A stretch of DNA of 64,000 nt from CBDFKY01 sp965248995 (GCA_965248995.1 CBDFKY010000004.1:169408-233407); one strand, 5' to 3'. Counted from the first letter of the stretch, positions 8,392 to 18,017 are shown. Notes: generated by a model from the letters alone, not told the origin. A program made the numbers and translations.

Positions 8392-9224
8392 TGACAGCAG
8401 CACAGACCATTAGCGTCGGTGATCTACGCATCGCCGGTCACCTGCCTTTCGTACTGATTGCCGGGCCTTGTCAGATGGAGAGCCGGGACCATGCGATGAT
8501 GGTGGCTGAGCGTTTGAAAGTCATCACCGAGTCGCTCGGAATCGGACTGATTTATAAAACCTCCTTTGACAAGGCGAACCGTTCCAGCATTTCCGCGGCC
8601 CGCGGATTCGGGCTGGAGGCGGCGAAAGCGGTGTTCGCCGAAATACGTACCACGTTCGGCTGTCCGGTGTTGACGGACGTCCATACGGAAGCGCATTGCG
8701 CCAATGTGGCCGAAGTGGTGGATATCCTGCAGATCCCCGCCTTTCTCTGCCGTCAGACGGACCTGCTGCTCGCGGCGGCGAAGACGGGCAGGGTGGTGAA
8801 CGTCAAGAAAGGACAGTTCTTGGCGCCGTGGGACGTGAAAAATATCGCCGATAAACTGCGGCATGGCGGCTGCGAGCGGATCATGCTGACCGAGCGCGGC
8901 GCATCGTTCGGGTATAATACGCTGGTAAGCGACATGCGTTCGCTTAAAATCATGGCGGACCAGACGGGATGTCCCGTCGTATTCGATGCGACCCATTCCG
9001 TCCAGCAGCCCGGCGGCCTCGGCGGCGCATCCGGTGGCCAGCGGGAGTTCGTGCCGCTTCTGGCAAGGGCGGCGGTGGCGGTGGGAGTGGCGGCGTTGTT
9101 CATGGAAACCCATCCTGATCCCGATAACGCTCCGAGTGACGGGCCGTGCATGATTCCACTGCACGAGATGGAAGGGCTGCTTGCACAATTACAGCGGCTG
9201 GATACGGTCGCTAAAAATATTTAA
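8391..9224 (+). CDS. kdsA: 3-deoxy-8-phosphooctulonate synthase
   Basis: 277 residues. KdsA condenses PEP with arabinose 5-phosphate to Kdo 8-phosphate, the precursor of the inner-core sugar of LPS. Landmarks are VLIAGPCQMESRDHAM, IYKTSFDKANRSS, LTDVHTEAHC, FLCRQTDLLLAAA, VKKGQFLAPWD, VFDATHSVQQPGG and METHPDPDNAPSDGP, all in the expected order. The start overlaps the TAXI gene stop, implying translational coupling, though the two functions are not related. A Gram-negative outer membrane with LPS is implied. prmA converges from the other side. Confidence 0.97.
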   Translation: MTAAQTISVGDLRIAGHLPFVLIAGPCQMESRDHAMMVAERLKVITESLGIGLIYKTSFDKANRSSISAARGFGLEAAKAVFAEIRTTFGCPVLTDVHTEAHCANVAEVVDILQIPAFLCRQTDLLLAAAKTGRVVNVKKGQFLAPWDVKNIADKLRHGGCERIMLTERGASFGYNTLVSDMRSLKIMADQTGCPVVFDATHSVQQPGGLGGASGGQREFVPLLARAAVAVGVAALFMETHPDPDNAPSDGPCMIPLHEMEGLLAQLQRLDTVAKNI

Positions 9225-9257
9225 TTCCTGTTTTTGCGTAATTCAGGCCTATTTAAA

Positions 9258-10175
9258 TCAGGCCTTGCGTAAATCAGGGAATTTCAACACCAGGGTGGCC
9301 CAGCGGTTACGCACGATCCTCTTTTCCAGAGCCAGTCCCGCCAGCGTGTAACGCGCCAGCACGAATGCGATGTCACGCGCATAAAAACCTGACAAAATCA
9401 CTCGTCCCTGCGGGTTTAGACGATGTGCCACATGTACCGCCATATCCCGCACCGGACGGGCGAGAATATTGGCGATGATGACGTCGTAAGGGCCGGCGCG
9501 GTTAATCGCAGGATCACGAAACCCTTCCGAGCATAAAGCTGTCGTCTGGGCCGACAGGCGATTGCGCCTGATGTTTTCCCTTGCCACGCGCACGGCGACC
9601 GCGTCGTTATCGACCGCCAGCATCCGGCAGGGCTGCAGTTTGGCGGCGGCCATGCCTAAAATCGCCGTACCGCATCCCATATCCAGCACCCGCCGCATGG
9701 TCCGCTTTCTGGCGATGTACTCCAGTGCCAGCAGGCAACCGGACGTCGTGCCATGTTCACCGGTGCCGAACGCGGCGGCCGCGTCCAGCCGGAGCAGGAT
9801 TTTTCCATGTGGTAAATCATCGTCGGTATGGTGCGATCCGAGTATCGCGAACGGCCCGATAATCTGGGGGCGAATCGCTTTTTGCGTTTCCAGCACCCAG
9901 TTTTTCTCTATCACCGGCTCCGCATGAATTTCATGGAGGGAAATGCCAGTAGCGAGTTCCACCGCCGCCAAGTCGGCGTGCAGGCGCGTCGATGCCGGTG
10001 GTTCTTCTGTATAGAGAGAAACCGTGCAGTTGCCGTCCAGCACATCCGCACCGACGCTGACGACACCGTCCAGGGATGAAAACGCTTCCAGCAGCGCGTC
10101 GGTCACGCTTGCAGCGCGCATATGCCAGACATACAGACGAGGTGGTTGCGCGAAGGGATTATCATTCCGGATCAT
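9258..10175 (-). CDS. prmA: Ribosomal protein L11 methyltransferase
   Basis: 305 residues. It trimethylates lysines of ribosomal protein L11 using S-adenosylmethionine. The N-terminal L11-recognition domain is followed by the Rossmann methyltransferase core, with AAAFGTGEHGTTSGCL, motif I as VLDMGCGTAILGMAA, motif II as LAVDNDAVAVRVARENI, and the substrate loop IIANILARP, an N-x-x-A/P-type catalytic motif. Length and order match PrmA of alphaproteobacteria. The gene is convergent with kdsA across 33 bases and divergent from ppdK. Confidence 0.94.
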   Translation of the reverse strand: MIRNDNPFAQPPRLYVWHMRAASVTDALLEAFSSLDGVVSVGADVLDGNCTVSLYTEEPPASTRLHADLAAVELATGISLHEIHAEPVIEKNWVLETQKAIRPQIIGPFAILGSHHTDDDLPHGKILLRLDAAAAFGTGEHGTTSGCLLALEYIARKRTMRRVLDMGCGTAILGMAAAKLQPCRMLAVDNDAVAVRVARENIRRNRLSAQTTALCSEGFRDPAINRAGPYDVIIANILARPVRDMAVHVAHRLNPQGRVILSGFYARDIAFVLARYTLAGLALEKRIVRNRWATLVLKFPDLRKA

Positions 10176-10291
10176 AAAGGGATATTTAACATTAGAGTGC
10201 GATTCTGCAATCCTTTAGATTGTCATTCCAAGAAAAAATGACAATAACATTCTATGCGACTACTGATCGAATTTGCTGAGGAGCTACGTTT

Positions 10292-12994
10292 ATGACCCCT
10301 GCCTCTACCGCCCGTATTGTTCCTGCCAATGCATCCTTGCAGTATGTCTACCGTTTCGGGGACGGGAAGGCGGAAGGAAGCGCGCAGATGAAGAATCTGC
10401 TGGGAGGCAAAGGGGCGAATCTCGCGGAAATGTCGGCGCTGGGTCTGGCAGTGCCTCCCGGGTTTACGCTCACGACGGAGGTCTGCACCACCTATTACAG
10501 TCAGCGAAAAACCCTTCCCGAAGGATTGAGGGAGCAGGTGACGGAAGGATTGTCCCATATCGAAGAAGTGGCGGGCGCGGCTTTCGGCGATGCGGCGAAC
10601 CCGCTGCTGGTATCGGTGCGTTCTGGGGCGCGGGCGTCCATGCCGGGGATGATGGATACCGTACTCAATCTCGGCTTAAATGACGCTACTGTGGAGGGGC
10701 TGGCGGCACGGACAAAGAATCCGCGTTTCGCGTATGACAGTTACCGCCGTTTCATCCAGATGTACTCGGACGTGGTCCTGGGAATCGACCATTATTATTT
10801 CGAGGAACTGCTGGAATCACTGAAACTGGATCGTGGGTACCTGCTGGATACGGAAATGGACGCGGATGATCTGCGTGAGCTGGTCTCACAGTATAAGGAG
10901 CGGGTGGAACAGACGTTCGGAGCGCCTTTTCCGCAGGACGTCCACGTGCAGCTATGGGGGGCGATTGTCGCGGTGTTCGATTCCTGGATGAACAAGCGGG
11001 CCATTACCTACCGCGAGATGAGCAATATTCCTGAGAGCTGGGGAACGGCGGTGACCGTGCAGGCGATGGTGTTCGGCAATATGGGAGAGGATTGCGCGAC
11101 CGGCGTGGCGTTCACCCGCGACCCTTCCACCGGAGAGCGCGTGTATTACGGGGAATATCTGGTCAATGCGCAGGGAGAGGATGTGGTGGCAGGTATCCGT
11201 ACCCCGCAGGCGTTGACCATTCAGGCGAAGGCTCCGGATGACGAACTGCCGTCCATGGAAGAGGTGATGCCCGATGTTTACGTTCAGCTGGTGCAGACGT
11301 TCGCCCTGCTGGAAGGGCATTACCGCGACATGCAGGACATCGAATTCACGGTGCAGAACCGCAAGTTATGGGTATTGCAGACCCGTTCGGGCAAGCGCAC
11401 GGCGGCGGCAGCGATAAAAATCGCGGTGGATATGGTGACGGAGGGGGTGATCACCCAGCGTGAAGCATTGCTCCGCGTGGAACCGCTGATACTCGATCAG
11501 CTGCTTCATCCGACGCTCGATCCGAAGGCGCACCGTTCCGTCGTAACGAAGGGATTACCCGCTTCCCCCGGCGCGGCATCGGGACGCATCGTGTTTTCGG
11601 CGGAGGATGCCGACCATCGATTGCGGCAGGGAGAGAAGGTCCTGCTGGTTCGCCTGGAGACCAGCCCCGACGATATTCACGGCATGCATGTTTCGGAAGG
11701 TATCCTGACGGCGCGGGGCGGGATGACCTCCCATGCCGCGGTGGTGGCGCGGGGAATGGGCAAGCCCTGTGTTTCCGGGGCTTCCGCGCTGCAGATCGAC
11801 TACGCCGCGAAAACGCTTCGCATCGGCTCCCACCTGTTTCAGGAAGGGGATATCATGACGATCGACGGTTCGACGGGGGAGGTGATCGCGGGAGAGATGC
11901 CGACGGTACAGCCCGACCTTTCAGGAGATTTCGCCGCGCTGATGGAATGGGCGGATGTGGTACGAACCCTGAAGATACGCGCCAATGCGGACAACTCCGA
12001 TGATGCGCAGGAAGCGCGGCGCTTCGGAGCGGAAGGCATTGGCCTGTGCCGCACCGAGCATATGTTTTTTGATAAGGCAAGAATCATTGCCATGCGCGAG
12101 ATGATCGTGGCGGAAGGAAAGGAAGAGCGGGAAGCGGCGCTTGCCAAAGTGCTGCCGATGCAGCGGGAGGATTTCACCGGGTTGTTCCGGATTATGGAAG
12201 GCCTGCCGGTGACCATCCGGCTGCTCGATCCACCGCTGCATGAGTTTCTTCCCCATAGCGAGAAAGAAATGCAGGATGTGGCGAATGCGACGGGCGTCAG
12301 CTTACGCAAAGTGAAGGAACGGGCGGAGGCATTGAAGGAATCCAATCCCATGCTCGGCCATCGCGGCTGCCGGCTCGGGATTACCTATCCGGAAATTTAC
12401 GCCATGCAGGCAAGAGCGATTTTCGAAGCGGCGCTTGACGCATCGGAAGGAAAGGAAGCCCCCATTATCCCTGAGATCATGATTCCCCTGGTGGCTACAA
12501 AAGCGGAGCTGGAGCGGATGAAACATCTGGTCGACGCCGAAGCGGCCGCCGTGTTTTCGGAAAAAGGCAAGACGCTGGACTATCTGGTCGGTACGATGAT
12601 CGAGCTGCCGCGCGCGGCGCTCCGTGCCGGTGAAATCGCCGAAGCCGCCGCGTTTTTCAGCTTCGGCACCAATGACCTGACGCAGACCACGTTCGGTATT
12701 TCACGCGACGATTCCGTCCATTTTTTCGGGCATTACAAAAAACTGGGAATTTTCGAGCAGGACCCTTTCGTCACGCTGGACGTGGACGGGGTAGGGGAAT
12801 TGATCAGGATCGCCATAGAGCGAGGGAAGGCCAGCCGCCCCGGCCTCAAACTGGGCATCTGCGGGGAGCATGGAGGCGACCCTGCCTCGATCCTGTTCTG
12901 CGCGCGGATCGGTCTGGATTACGTGTCGTGTTCGCCTTATCGCGTGCCCATCGCCCGGCTGGCGGCGGCGCAGGCGGCGCTTCTGCAGGAATAA
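10292..12994 (+). CDS. ppdK: Pyruvate phosphate dikinase
   Basis: 900 residues, full length. It interconverts pyruvate, ATP and phosphate with PEP, AMP and pyrophosphate. The nucleotide-grasp domain (LLGGKGANLAEMSALG, SVRSGARASMPGMMDTVLN, GVAFTRDPSTGER) is followed by the phosphohistidine swivel domain (GGMTSHAAVVARGMGKPCV, catalytic His near residue 480) and the PEP/pyruvate TIM barrel (GIGLCRTEHMFF, MLGHRGCRLGI, FFSFGTNDLTQTTFG, GICGEHGGDP). With the Entner-Doudoroff operon in the same window it suggests carbon flow between pyruvate and PEP can be reversed, with pyrophosphate removed by Ppa. dedA starts 4 bases after its stop. Confidence 0.97.
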   Translation: MTPASTARIVPANASLQYVYRFGDGKAEGSAQMKNLLGGKGANLAEMSALGLAVPPGFTLTTEVCTTYYSQRKTLPEGLREQVTEGLSHIEEVAGAAFGDAANPLLVSVRSGARASMPGMMDTVLNLGLNDATVEGLAARTKNPRFAYDSYRRFIQMYSDVVLGIDHYYFEELLESLKLDRGYLLDTEMDADDLRELVSQYKERVEQTFGAPFPQDVHVQLWGAIVAVFDSWMNKRAITYREMSNIPESWGTAVTVQAMVFGNMGEDCATGVAFTRDPSTGERVYYGEYLVNAQGEDVVAGIRTPQALTIQAKAPDDELPSMEEVMPDVYVQLVQTFALLEGHYRDMQDIEFTVQNRKLWVLQTRSGKRTAAAAIKIAVDMVTEGVITQREALLRVEPLILDQLLHPTLDPKAHRSVVTKGLPASPGAASGRIVFSAEDADHRLRQGEKVLLVRLETSPDDIHGMHVSEGILTARGGMTSHAAVVARGMGKPCVSGASALQIDYAAKTLRIGSHLFQEGDIMTIDGSTGEVIAGEMPTVQPDLSGDFAALMEWADVVRTLKIRANADNSDDAQEARRFGAEGIGLCRTEHMFFDKARIIAMREMIVAEGKEEREAALAKVLPMQREDFTGLFRIMEGLPVTIRLLDPPLHEFLPHSEKEMQDVANATGVSLRKVKERAEALKESNPMLGHRGCRLGITYPEIYAMQARAIFEAALDASEGKEAPIIPEIMIPLVATKAELERMKHLVDAEAAAVFSEKGKTLDYLVGTMIELPRAALRAGEIAEAAAFFSFGTNDLTQTTFGISRDDSVHFFGHYKKLGIFEQDPFVTLDVDGVGELIRIAIERGKASRPGLKLGICGEHGGDPASILFCARIGLDYVSCSPYRVPIARLAAAQAALLQE

Positions 12995-12998
12995 GGAC

Positions 12999-13586
12999 AT
13001 GGAAGAGTTACTGTTACATATCGTTCTGAAGCTCGGATATTTCGGAATTTTCATCGCCACGTTCATCGAAAGCACTTTCGTGCCCGTGCCTTCCGAGGTG
13101 ACCATGATCCCTGCAGGGATGCTGGTAGCGAAAGAGGAGATGTCTTTTCTGCCCGACCTCGCAAGTTCCACGCTCGGGGTGATAGGCGGCTCCTGTTTCA
13201 ATTTCTGGATCGGGCTCCGTTTCGGCAGAAGGTTGCTGGATCGTTACGGCAAATATATCTTCATCCAGTCCGAGTTCCTGCTTAAAACGGAACGGTTCTT
13301 CGGGAATTACGGCAAGATGGCGGTATTCGCCGGAAGGATACTGCCCGGCGTGAAACATTACATCGCGTTCGCGGCAGGCATCGCGAGAATGAAGTTTTCC
13401 CATTTCATGATCAATACCAGCGCGGGCGGGCTCGTCTGGATGTGGCTGCTGCTGGAAGTGGGGCGTATGGCGGCGAAGAACGCCGCGAATGAAAACGCCA
13501 CCATCGGCGGCTTCGAAACCATTCTTATCGGAATCGTCGGAATGACGCTTGTCACCTGGATCATCAAGAAAAATGATGAAACGTAA
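12999..13586 (+). CDS. DedA/SNARE-associated-type membrane protein
   Basis: 195 residues with four or five hydrophobic segments. The DedA signature is clear: an N-terminal reentrant region FIATFIESTFVPVPSEVTMI with the conserved glutamates, then GRILPGVKHYIAFAAGIARM with the conserved arginine and glycines. DedA proteins are thought to be proton-coupled lipid flippases, for example for undecaprenyl phosphate, and support membrane integrity. The ATG lies 4 bases after the ppdK stop with AAGGA just before it, so the two are co-transcribed. An in-frame extension upstream into ppdK is a shadow and was dropped. Confidence 0.88.
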   Translation: MEELLLHIVLKLGYFGIFIATFIESTFVPVPSEVTMIPAGMLVAKEEMSFLPDLASSTLGVIGGSCFNFWIGLRFGRRLLDRYGKYIFIQSEFLLKTERFFGNYGKMAVFAGRILPGVKHYIAFAAGIARMKFSHFMINTSAGGLVWMWLLLEVGRMAAKNAANENATIGGFETILIGIVGMTLVTWIIKKNDET

Positions 13587-13624
13587 AGGATGACGGCGGT
13601 TTACCCAAAAAATCATCATAGCGG

Positions 13625-14443
13625 GTGCGTTTGACCAGACTTGTCGGCATTCTTAATCTTACGCCTGATTCCTTTTCGGACGGAGGGAAATATGATGCTC
13701 CTGCCGCTGCTTACGATCATGCGCAGACTTTGATCGCGCAAGGGGCGGACGTCCTGGATATCGGTGCGGAATCCACCCGTCCGCGCGCCGTGCCGATCGC
13801 ACCGGAAGAGGAATGGAGCCGGTTGTCGCCGGTGCTGGCGGATATCGTGACCCTTGCCCGTCAGCATAAGATATTGGTGAGCCTCGATACGCGCCATGCG
13901 CAGACGGTCGAAAAAGCGCTTCACGCCGGGGTGGACTGGATCAACGACGTATCGGGCGGTGCATCTCCCGCCTTGTTGAAAGCGGTAGCACAAGCGGATG
14001 CAGGGTATGTCGCGACGCATTCGCTCGGCGTTCCCGCCGATCCCTCCGTCATCCTGTCTCAGGACCGACCGGCTATCGCCCAGGTGATGGAAGATCTGAC
14101 GCTATTGCTTGAAAAAATGGAAAAAGCGGGTATCGGCCGCAACCGTGTCATTCTCGATGCGGGCCTTGGGTTCGGTAAAGATGCCAGGCAGTCGTTAAGC
14201 CTGCTTTGGGATATGCCGAAACTGGCGGCTCTCGGTTGTCCGGTTCTTGTCGGACATTCGCGTAAATCCTTTTTATCGCTGATTTCCGCAGAAACCCATG
14301 ACCGGGACATATTGACCCTGCTTGCCTCCTCATACCTGATGCAGTGCGGCATGGATTACCTCCGCGTGCATGATGTGCGCTCTCATGTCACACTGCGCAC
14401 AGGCTTATCGGCGCAATCCCCCGTTTTCCGTCTTTTTTCTTAG
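13625..14443 (+). CDS. folP: Dihydropteroate synthase
   Basis: 272 residues. It joins p-aminobenzoate to dihydropterin pyrophosphate in folate synthesis and is the sulfonamide target. Motifs in order: VGILNLTPDSFSDGGKYD, VLDIGAESTRPRA, WINDVSGGASP, ILDAGLGFGK and LVGHSRKSFLS. The start is GTG 13625; a TTG at 13631, giving MTRLVGILN, is equally plausible because many homologs begin there. There is no strong ribosome site for either. folK or glmM partners are not adjacent; dedA lies just upstream. Confidence 0.95.
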   Translation: MRLTRLVGILNLTPDSFSDGGKYDAPAAAYDHAQTLIAQGADVLDIGAESTRPRAVPIAPEEEWSRLSPVLADIVTLARQHKILVSLDTRHAQTVEKALHAGVDWINDVSGGASPALLKAVAQADAGYVATHSLGVPADPSVILSQDRPAIAQVMEDLTLLLEKMEKAGIGRNRVILDAGLGFGKDARQSLSLLWDMPKLAALGCPVLVGHSRKSFLSLISAETHDRDILTLLASSYLMQCGMDYLRVHDVRSHVTLRTGLSAQSPVFRLFS

Positions 14444-14482
14444 GAATATGGTGCTACATTCCGTTTAATTCTCACGATAACG

Positions 14483-15742
14483 ATGTTCGGTAATGGAAGG
14501 AGTGGCGTGCTTTTCTGGTTCTGGCGACACATGTTTTTTCCTGCTTCCGCATCCGGGGACATCTCCGCTGCGCTTCCATCGCATCATTCCGCTCCACCCA
14601 TGGCGGCGGACACCGACGCGAGTGTTCGGGCCCTGTTGGATAACCGTTTTTTGCTGACGCTGGATCACGAGGGGTGGGTGCAGCGGGTGGAGGGCGTCGT
14701 TCCGCATACTTTGGATATCGAACCGGCACAGCTGGGGCGAATCAGCCTCGTTTCCCTGCTTCATGCCACGCATCGCCCGATGTTCACATTCCCTACGAAA
14801 ACGATGGACGCTTCGGTGCAGAGGCGGGTGCAGCTGCGTCACCGCAGCGGTGAGTACGGGTGGTACAGCCTGACTTACCATCCTCATGCGGAGGGAGCAT
14901 TAGTGGTGCTGGAACCGGTCAACAACCTCGTGGAAGCAGAGCGCAATCTCCGCAAGGCACAGGTGGAAGCGGAACACAGCATGCGGGAGAGGGGAGAGTT
15001 CCTGCGCCATATGAGTCATGAACTCCGCACTCCCTTGAACGCCATACTCGGCTTCGCCGAGATGATGGAGCAGGGGGTGTTCGGCAGTATCGACAATGAA
15101 GTCTACAGCGAATATCTGGGACTGATCCGGGCCAGCGGGGAAGATCTGCTGACGAAAATCGTCGATCTGATGGATCTCTCCGCTATCGGCGCCCATCACG
15201 TCACGCTGCAGGAGATGGAAATGAATCTGGCGGAAGTGGTGCAGGCGGCGCTGGAGCGCCTGCAGAAAGTGGCGATCGACGCGGAAATCACCTTATCCGC
15301 GCCGGAGCTTCTGCGAACGGTTTCGTTTAAAGGTGATGCGCGTATTTTACGCAAAGCGCTCAACCACATCATCCTCAACGGTATCGAACATACCGGTGTG
15401 GGCGGAAAAGTCGAAGTCAGCCTGCAGGAAAGAGAGGATGGAAGCTGCCGGTTATGCGTGCAGGATAACGGGCGGGGTATCCAGCCGTCGCAGTTAAAAG
15501 CGCTGCGCCATGCGCTGAAAGACGAAACCAGTCTCTACAGCCATGTCGAAGCGTATCGTCCGATGGGATTGGGGCTGACTCTGGCGAAGGAATATCTCGC
15601 GCTGCACGGTGGATATGTGGAGATCGAAACCAGTCGCCCGCGGCAGGGCACCACCGTTTCACTGGTTCTGCCTGCCGGGAGAATCTTTTCATCATCCACA
15701 CCTGCCTACGCTGAAACTCCGCACCTGCGACTTGCTACCTAA
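14483..15742 (+). CDS. PAS-like sensor histidine kinase, no transmembrane segment
   Basis: 419 residues. After a weakly conserved N-terminal PAS-like region (about residues 45-150) and a short coiled coil (VEAERNLRKAQVEAEHSM), the HisKA box EFLRHMSHELRTPLNAILGF carries the phosphorylated histidine near residue 179. The HATPase domain shows an N box (LNHIILNGIEHT), a G1 box (VQDNGRGIQ) and a G2 box (MGLGLTLAKEYL). The HisKA-HATPase arrangement resembles PleC/DivJ-type kinases of alphaproteobacteria. No response regulator gene is nearby, so its partner is elsewhere. Only a short hydrophobic stretch occurs near the N-terminus (VLFWFWRHMFFPA), so it may be weakly membrane-associated or soluble. 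Confidence 0.88.
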   Translation: MFGNGRSGVLFWFWRHMFFPASASGDISAALPSHHSAPPMAADTDASVRALLDNRFLLTLDHEGWVQRVEGVVPHTLDIEPAQLGRISLVSLLHATHRPMFTFPTKTMDASVQRRVQLRHRSGEYGWYSLTYHPHAEGALVVLEPVNNLVEAERNLRKAQVEAEHSMRERGEFLRHMSHELRTPLNAILGFAEMMEQGVFGSIDNEVYSEYLGLIRASGEDLLTKIVDLMDLSAIGAHHVTLQEMEMNLAEVVQAALERLQKVAIDAEITLSAPELLRTVSFKGDARILRKALNHIILNGIEHTGVGGKVEVSLQEREDGSCRLCVQDNGRGIQPSQLKALRHALKDETSLYSHVEAYRPMGLGLTLAKEYLALHGGYVEIETSRPRQGTTVSLVLPAGRIFSSSTPAYAETPHLRLAT

Positions 15743-15814
15743 GACTTGATAGTTTCTGGATTTCTGGTATTTCTGTGTCTGGATTCTCTTGCTTACACGT
15801 CTGGAAGGTTACTC

Positions 15815-17260
15815 TTGTCTTCACCCTCACTGGCTAACGACATCGTTAATACGCAATATTTCAGAAATAAACTGAAAAACGTCTGTATTTCGGGAGAAGA
15901 AGTGCTGCCTATCGTTGAAGGCGGCAAAGGGATTGGCGCGACGAATGGGGTCAGCGCCGGTGCATTCGCTCTCGCAGGGGCGGTCGGAACCTTTTCCGGC
16001 GTCAATCCCGAGCGTTACGACGAAGAAGGCCATCCTATCCCTTATACATATCACGGGACGACCCGCCGGGAACGTCACGAGGAACTGGTGGCCATGAGCA
16101 CCGACGGGTCCGTCCAGCAGGCGAAACTCGCTTATGAACAAGCCGGCGGAAATGGCCGTATCCATATGAACGTCCTGTGGGAAATGGGTGGGGCTGAACG
16201 GATACTGCAGGAGACGCTGGAGCGGGCGGGGCAGTATATCCACGGTATTACCTGCGGGGCGGGGATGCCTTACCGCCTCGGCGACATTGCCGCCCATTAC
16301 AAAGTGTATTATCACCCGATCGTTTCCTCCATGCGGGCGTTCCGGGCATTGTGGAAACGTTCCTATTCCAAAAGCCGCGAATGGCTGGGTGGCGTGGTGT
16401 ATGAAGATCCGTGGCTGGCTGGCGGTCATAACGGCCTGTCCAACGGTGAGGATCCGAACCTGCCGCAGGATCCGTATCCCCGAGTCGCGGAAATCCGTAC
16501 CTTCATGAACGAGGCAGGGTTGCAGCACGTCCCGATCATCATGGCGGGGGGGGCATGGTATCTGCGGGACTGGGAACACTGGCTGGATAATCCGGAGATC
16601 GGCGCGATCGCCTTTCAGTTCGGCACGCGCCCTCTGCTGACCCAGGAAAGTCCTATTCCGGAAGTGTGGAAGCAACGTCTCCTTACCCTGAAGCCGGGCG
16701 ATGTGTTCCTGAACCGTTTCAGCCCTACCGGGTTTTATTCTTCGGCGGTCAACAATTCCTTCATTAAAGAACTGCGCGGCCGGGAAGAGCGGCAGATGCC
16801 GTTTACCACCGCTGCGGACAGCCAGCATACGGAAACGCTCCTGTTCGGTCCCCGGCAACGTTCTGTGTATGTCAGTGCCGAAGATTATGCGAGGGCACAG
16901 TGCTATCTCGGTGAAGGCTACAGCGAGTTGATGAAAACGCCCGACGAAACGATTATTTTCGTGGAACCGGAACGGGCCGGGACCATTCATCAGGATCAGG
17001 TGGACTGCATGGGCTGCCTCAGCCATTGCCGTTTCAGCAACTGGCGCGATCATGACGATTTCACCACCGGCAAGAAAGCCGATCCACGCAGTTTCTGTAT
17101 CCAAAAAACGTTGAGGGATATCGTCCATGGTGCAAGCCTGGAGCATAACCTGATGTTTTCAGGGCATAATGCGTATAAATTCGCACAGGATCCTTTTTAT
17201 CAGGGCGGGTTTATTCCGACGGTCGCGCAACTGGTCGAGCGCATTCGCAATGGTGAATAA
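15815..17260 (+). CDS. Nitronate monooxygenase-like (2-nitropropane dioxygenase family) flavoprotein
   Basis: 481 residues. The FMN-binding TIM-barrel plan of nitronate monooxygenases is visible: IVEGGKGIGATNGVSAGAFA, HGITCGAGMP, LAGGHNG with the usual active-site histidine, VPIIMAGGAWYLRDWEHWL and AIAFQFGTRPLLTQESP. It is longer than classical enzymes (about 320-370), with an added C-terminal part that holds a cysteine cluster (C398, C401, C405, C428) able to bind a metal or Fe-S centre. TTG 15815 is chosen because GGAAGG lies 6 bases upstream; an earlier in-frame TTG at 15746 lacks one. Substrate unknown; detoxification of nitronates is only a family-level guess. Confidence 0.75.
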   Translation: MSSPSLANDIVNTQYFRNKLKNVCISGEEVLPIVEGGKGIGATNGVSAGAFALAGAVGTFSGVNPERYDEEGHPIPYTYHGTTRRERHEELVAMSTDGSVQQAKLAYEQAGGNGRIHMNVLWEMGGAERILQETLERAGQYIHGITCGAGMPYRLGDIAAHYKVYYHPIVSSMRAFRALWKRSYSKSREWLGGVVYEDPWLAGGHNGLSNGEDPNLPQDPYPRVAEIRTFMNEAGLQHVPIIMAGGAWYLRDWEHWLDNPEIGAIAFQFGTRPLLTQESPIPEVWKQRLLTLKPGDVFLNRFSPTGFYSSAVNNSFIKELRGREERQMPFTTAADSQHTETLLFGPRQRSVYVSAEDYARAQCYLGEGYSELMKTPDETIIFVEPERAGTIHQDQVDCMGCLSHCRFSNWRDHDDFTTGKKADPRSFCIQKTLRDIVHGASLEHNLMFSGHNAYKFAQDPFYQGGFIPTVAQLVERIRNGE

Positions 17261-17409
17261 GGGTTGTGGCGTTTTAGCAACGCGCATGATTGGGAGCGAA
17301 AGTTGTTTTTCCACGAAACACGCTTTCCGTCTTGCCATAACCAAGATCGTTTTTGTAATGTGCGAAAGCAGATAATCAGTTAGTTAAAAAAATACAGGGA
17401 GACTGAAGA

Positions 17410-17994
17410 ATGAAAAAAACGATAATGTCCGGCCTTACGGCGCTTTCCCTTATGGCGCTTACTTCGTACGCGAGCGCGGGCACTGAAATCAATGACGTGG
17501 TACATGACTTTCAGGGGAACATCGTCAAGAACAGCTTCCACAACTGCGTAGTGACGAAATGGCAGAGCGGTGAATATAACTGCGGTGAGCAGCAGGAATC
17601 AGTCGAAGCGGTAAAAGACGTTGAATTCAACACGGAAATGCTGAATGTTTATTTCAATTTCAACAGCGCGGAGCTGAGCGCCTCATCTCGTGATAAACTG
17701 GATAAAGTGGTGGAACTGCTGAACAGCGCGAAGAAAGTGGAAAATATCGACATCGTCGGATATGCCGATTATCTGGGTAATAGCGATTACAACCGTAAAC
17801 TTTCGGACCGCCGCGCCGAAGCTGTCCGCCATTACCTGCAATCGAGAGGATATAGCAAAACCCGGAACGTTTCCGTGGAAGCGCTCGGCGAAAGCAGACC
17901 GGTCACCAATTGCGGATCGCTCAGCGACGGCCAGTTGAAAGATTGCCTGTGGCGCGACCGCCGCGTGGAAATCAAGTTGAACTACGCAAAGTAA
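17410..17994 (+). CDS. OmpA-family outer membrane or periplasmic protein
   Basis: 194 residues. A signal peptide (MKKTIMSGLTALSLMALTSY, cleavage after ASA) is followed by a short region with two cysteines (NCVVTKW and YNCGEQQ) and a C-terminal OmpA/Pal peptidoglycan-binding domain: VYFNFNSAELSASSRDKLD, IDIVGYADYLGNSDYNRKLS, DRRAEAVRHYLQSRGY and a final LWRDRRVEIKLNY. No beta-barrel segment precedes it, so it resembles short OmpA-like proteins that anchor the envelope to peptidoglycan. A further cysteine pair (TNCGSLSDGQLKDC) may form a disulfide. It has a GGGAG ribosome site and its own strong terminator downstream, so it is monocistronic. Confidence 0.88.
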   Translation: MKKTIMSGLTALSLMALTSYASAGTEINDVVHDFQGNIVKNSFHNCVVTKWQSGEYNCGEQQESVEAVKDVEFNTEMLNVYFNFNSAELSASSRDKLDKVVELLNSAKKVENIDIVGYADYLGNSDYNRKLSDRRAEAVRHYLQSRGYSKTRNVSVEALGESRPVTNCGSLSDGQLKDCLWRDRRVEIKLNYAK

Positions 17995-18017
17995 TCAACC
18001 TTCAGTGGGATAATTCA

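Noticed and set aside
15827..17146. A 439-residue minus-strand ORF inside the nitronate-monooxygenase-like gene
   Set aside because: Mirror frame of a well-supported gene, with no recognisable domain.
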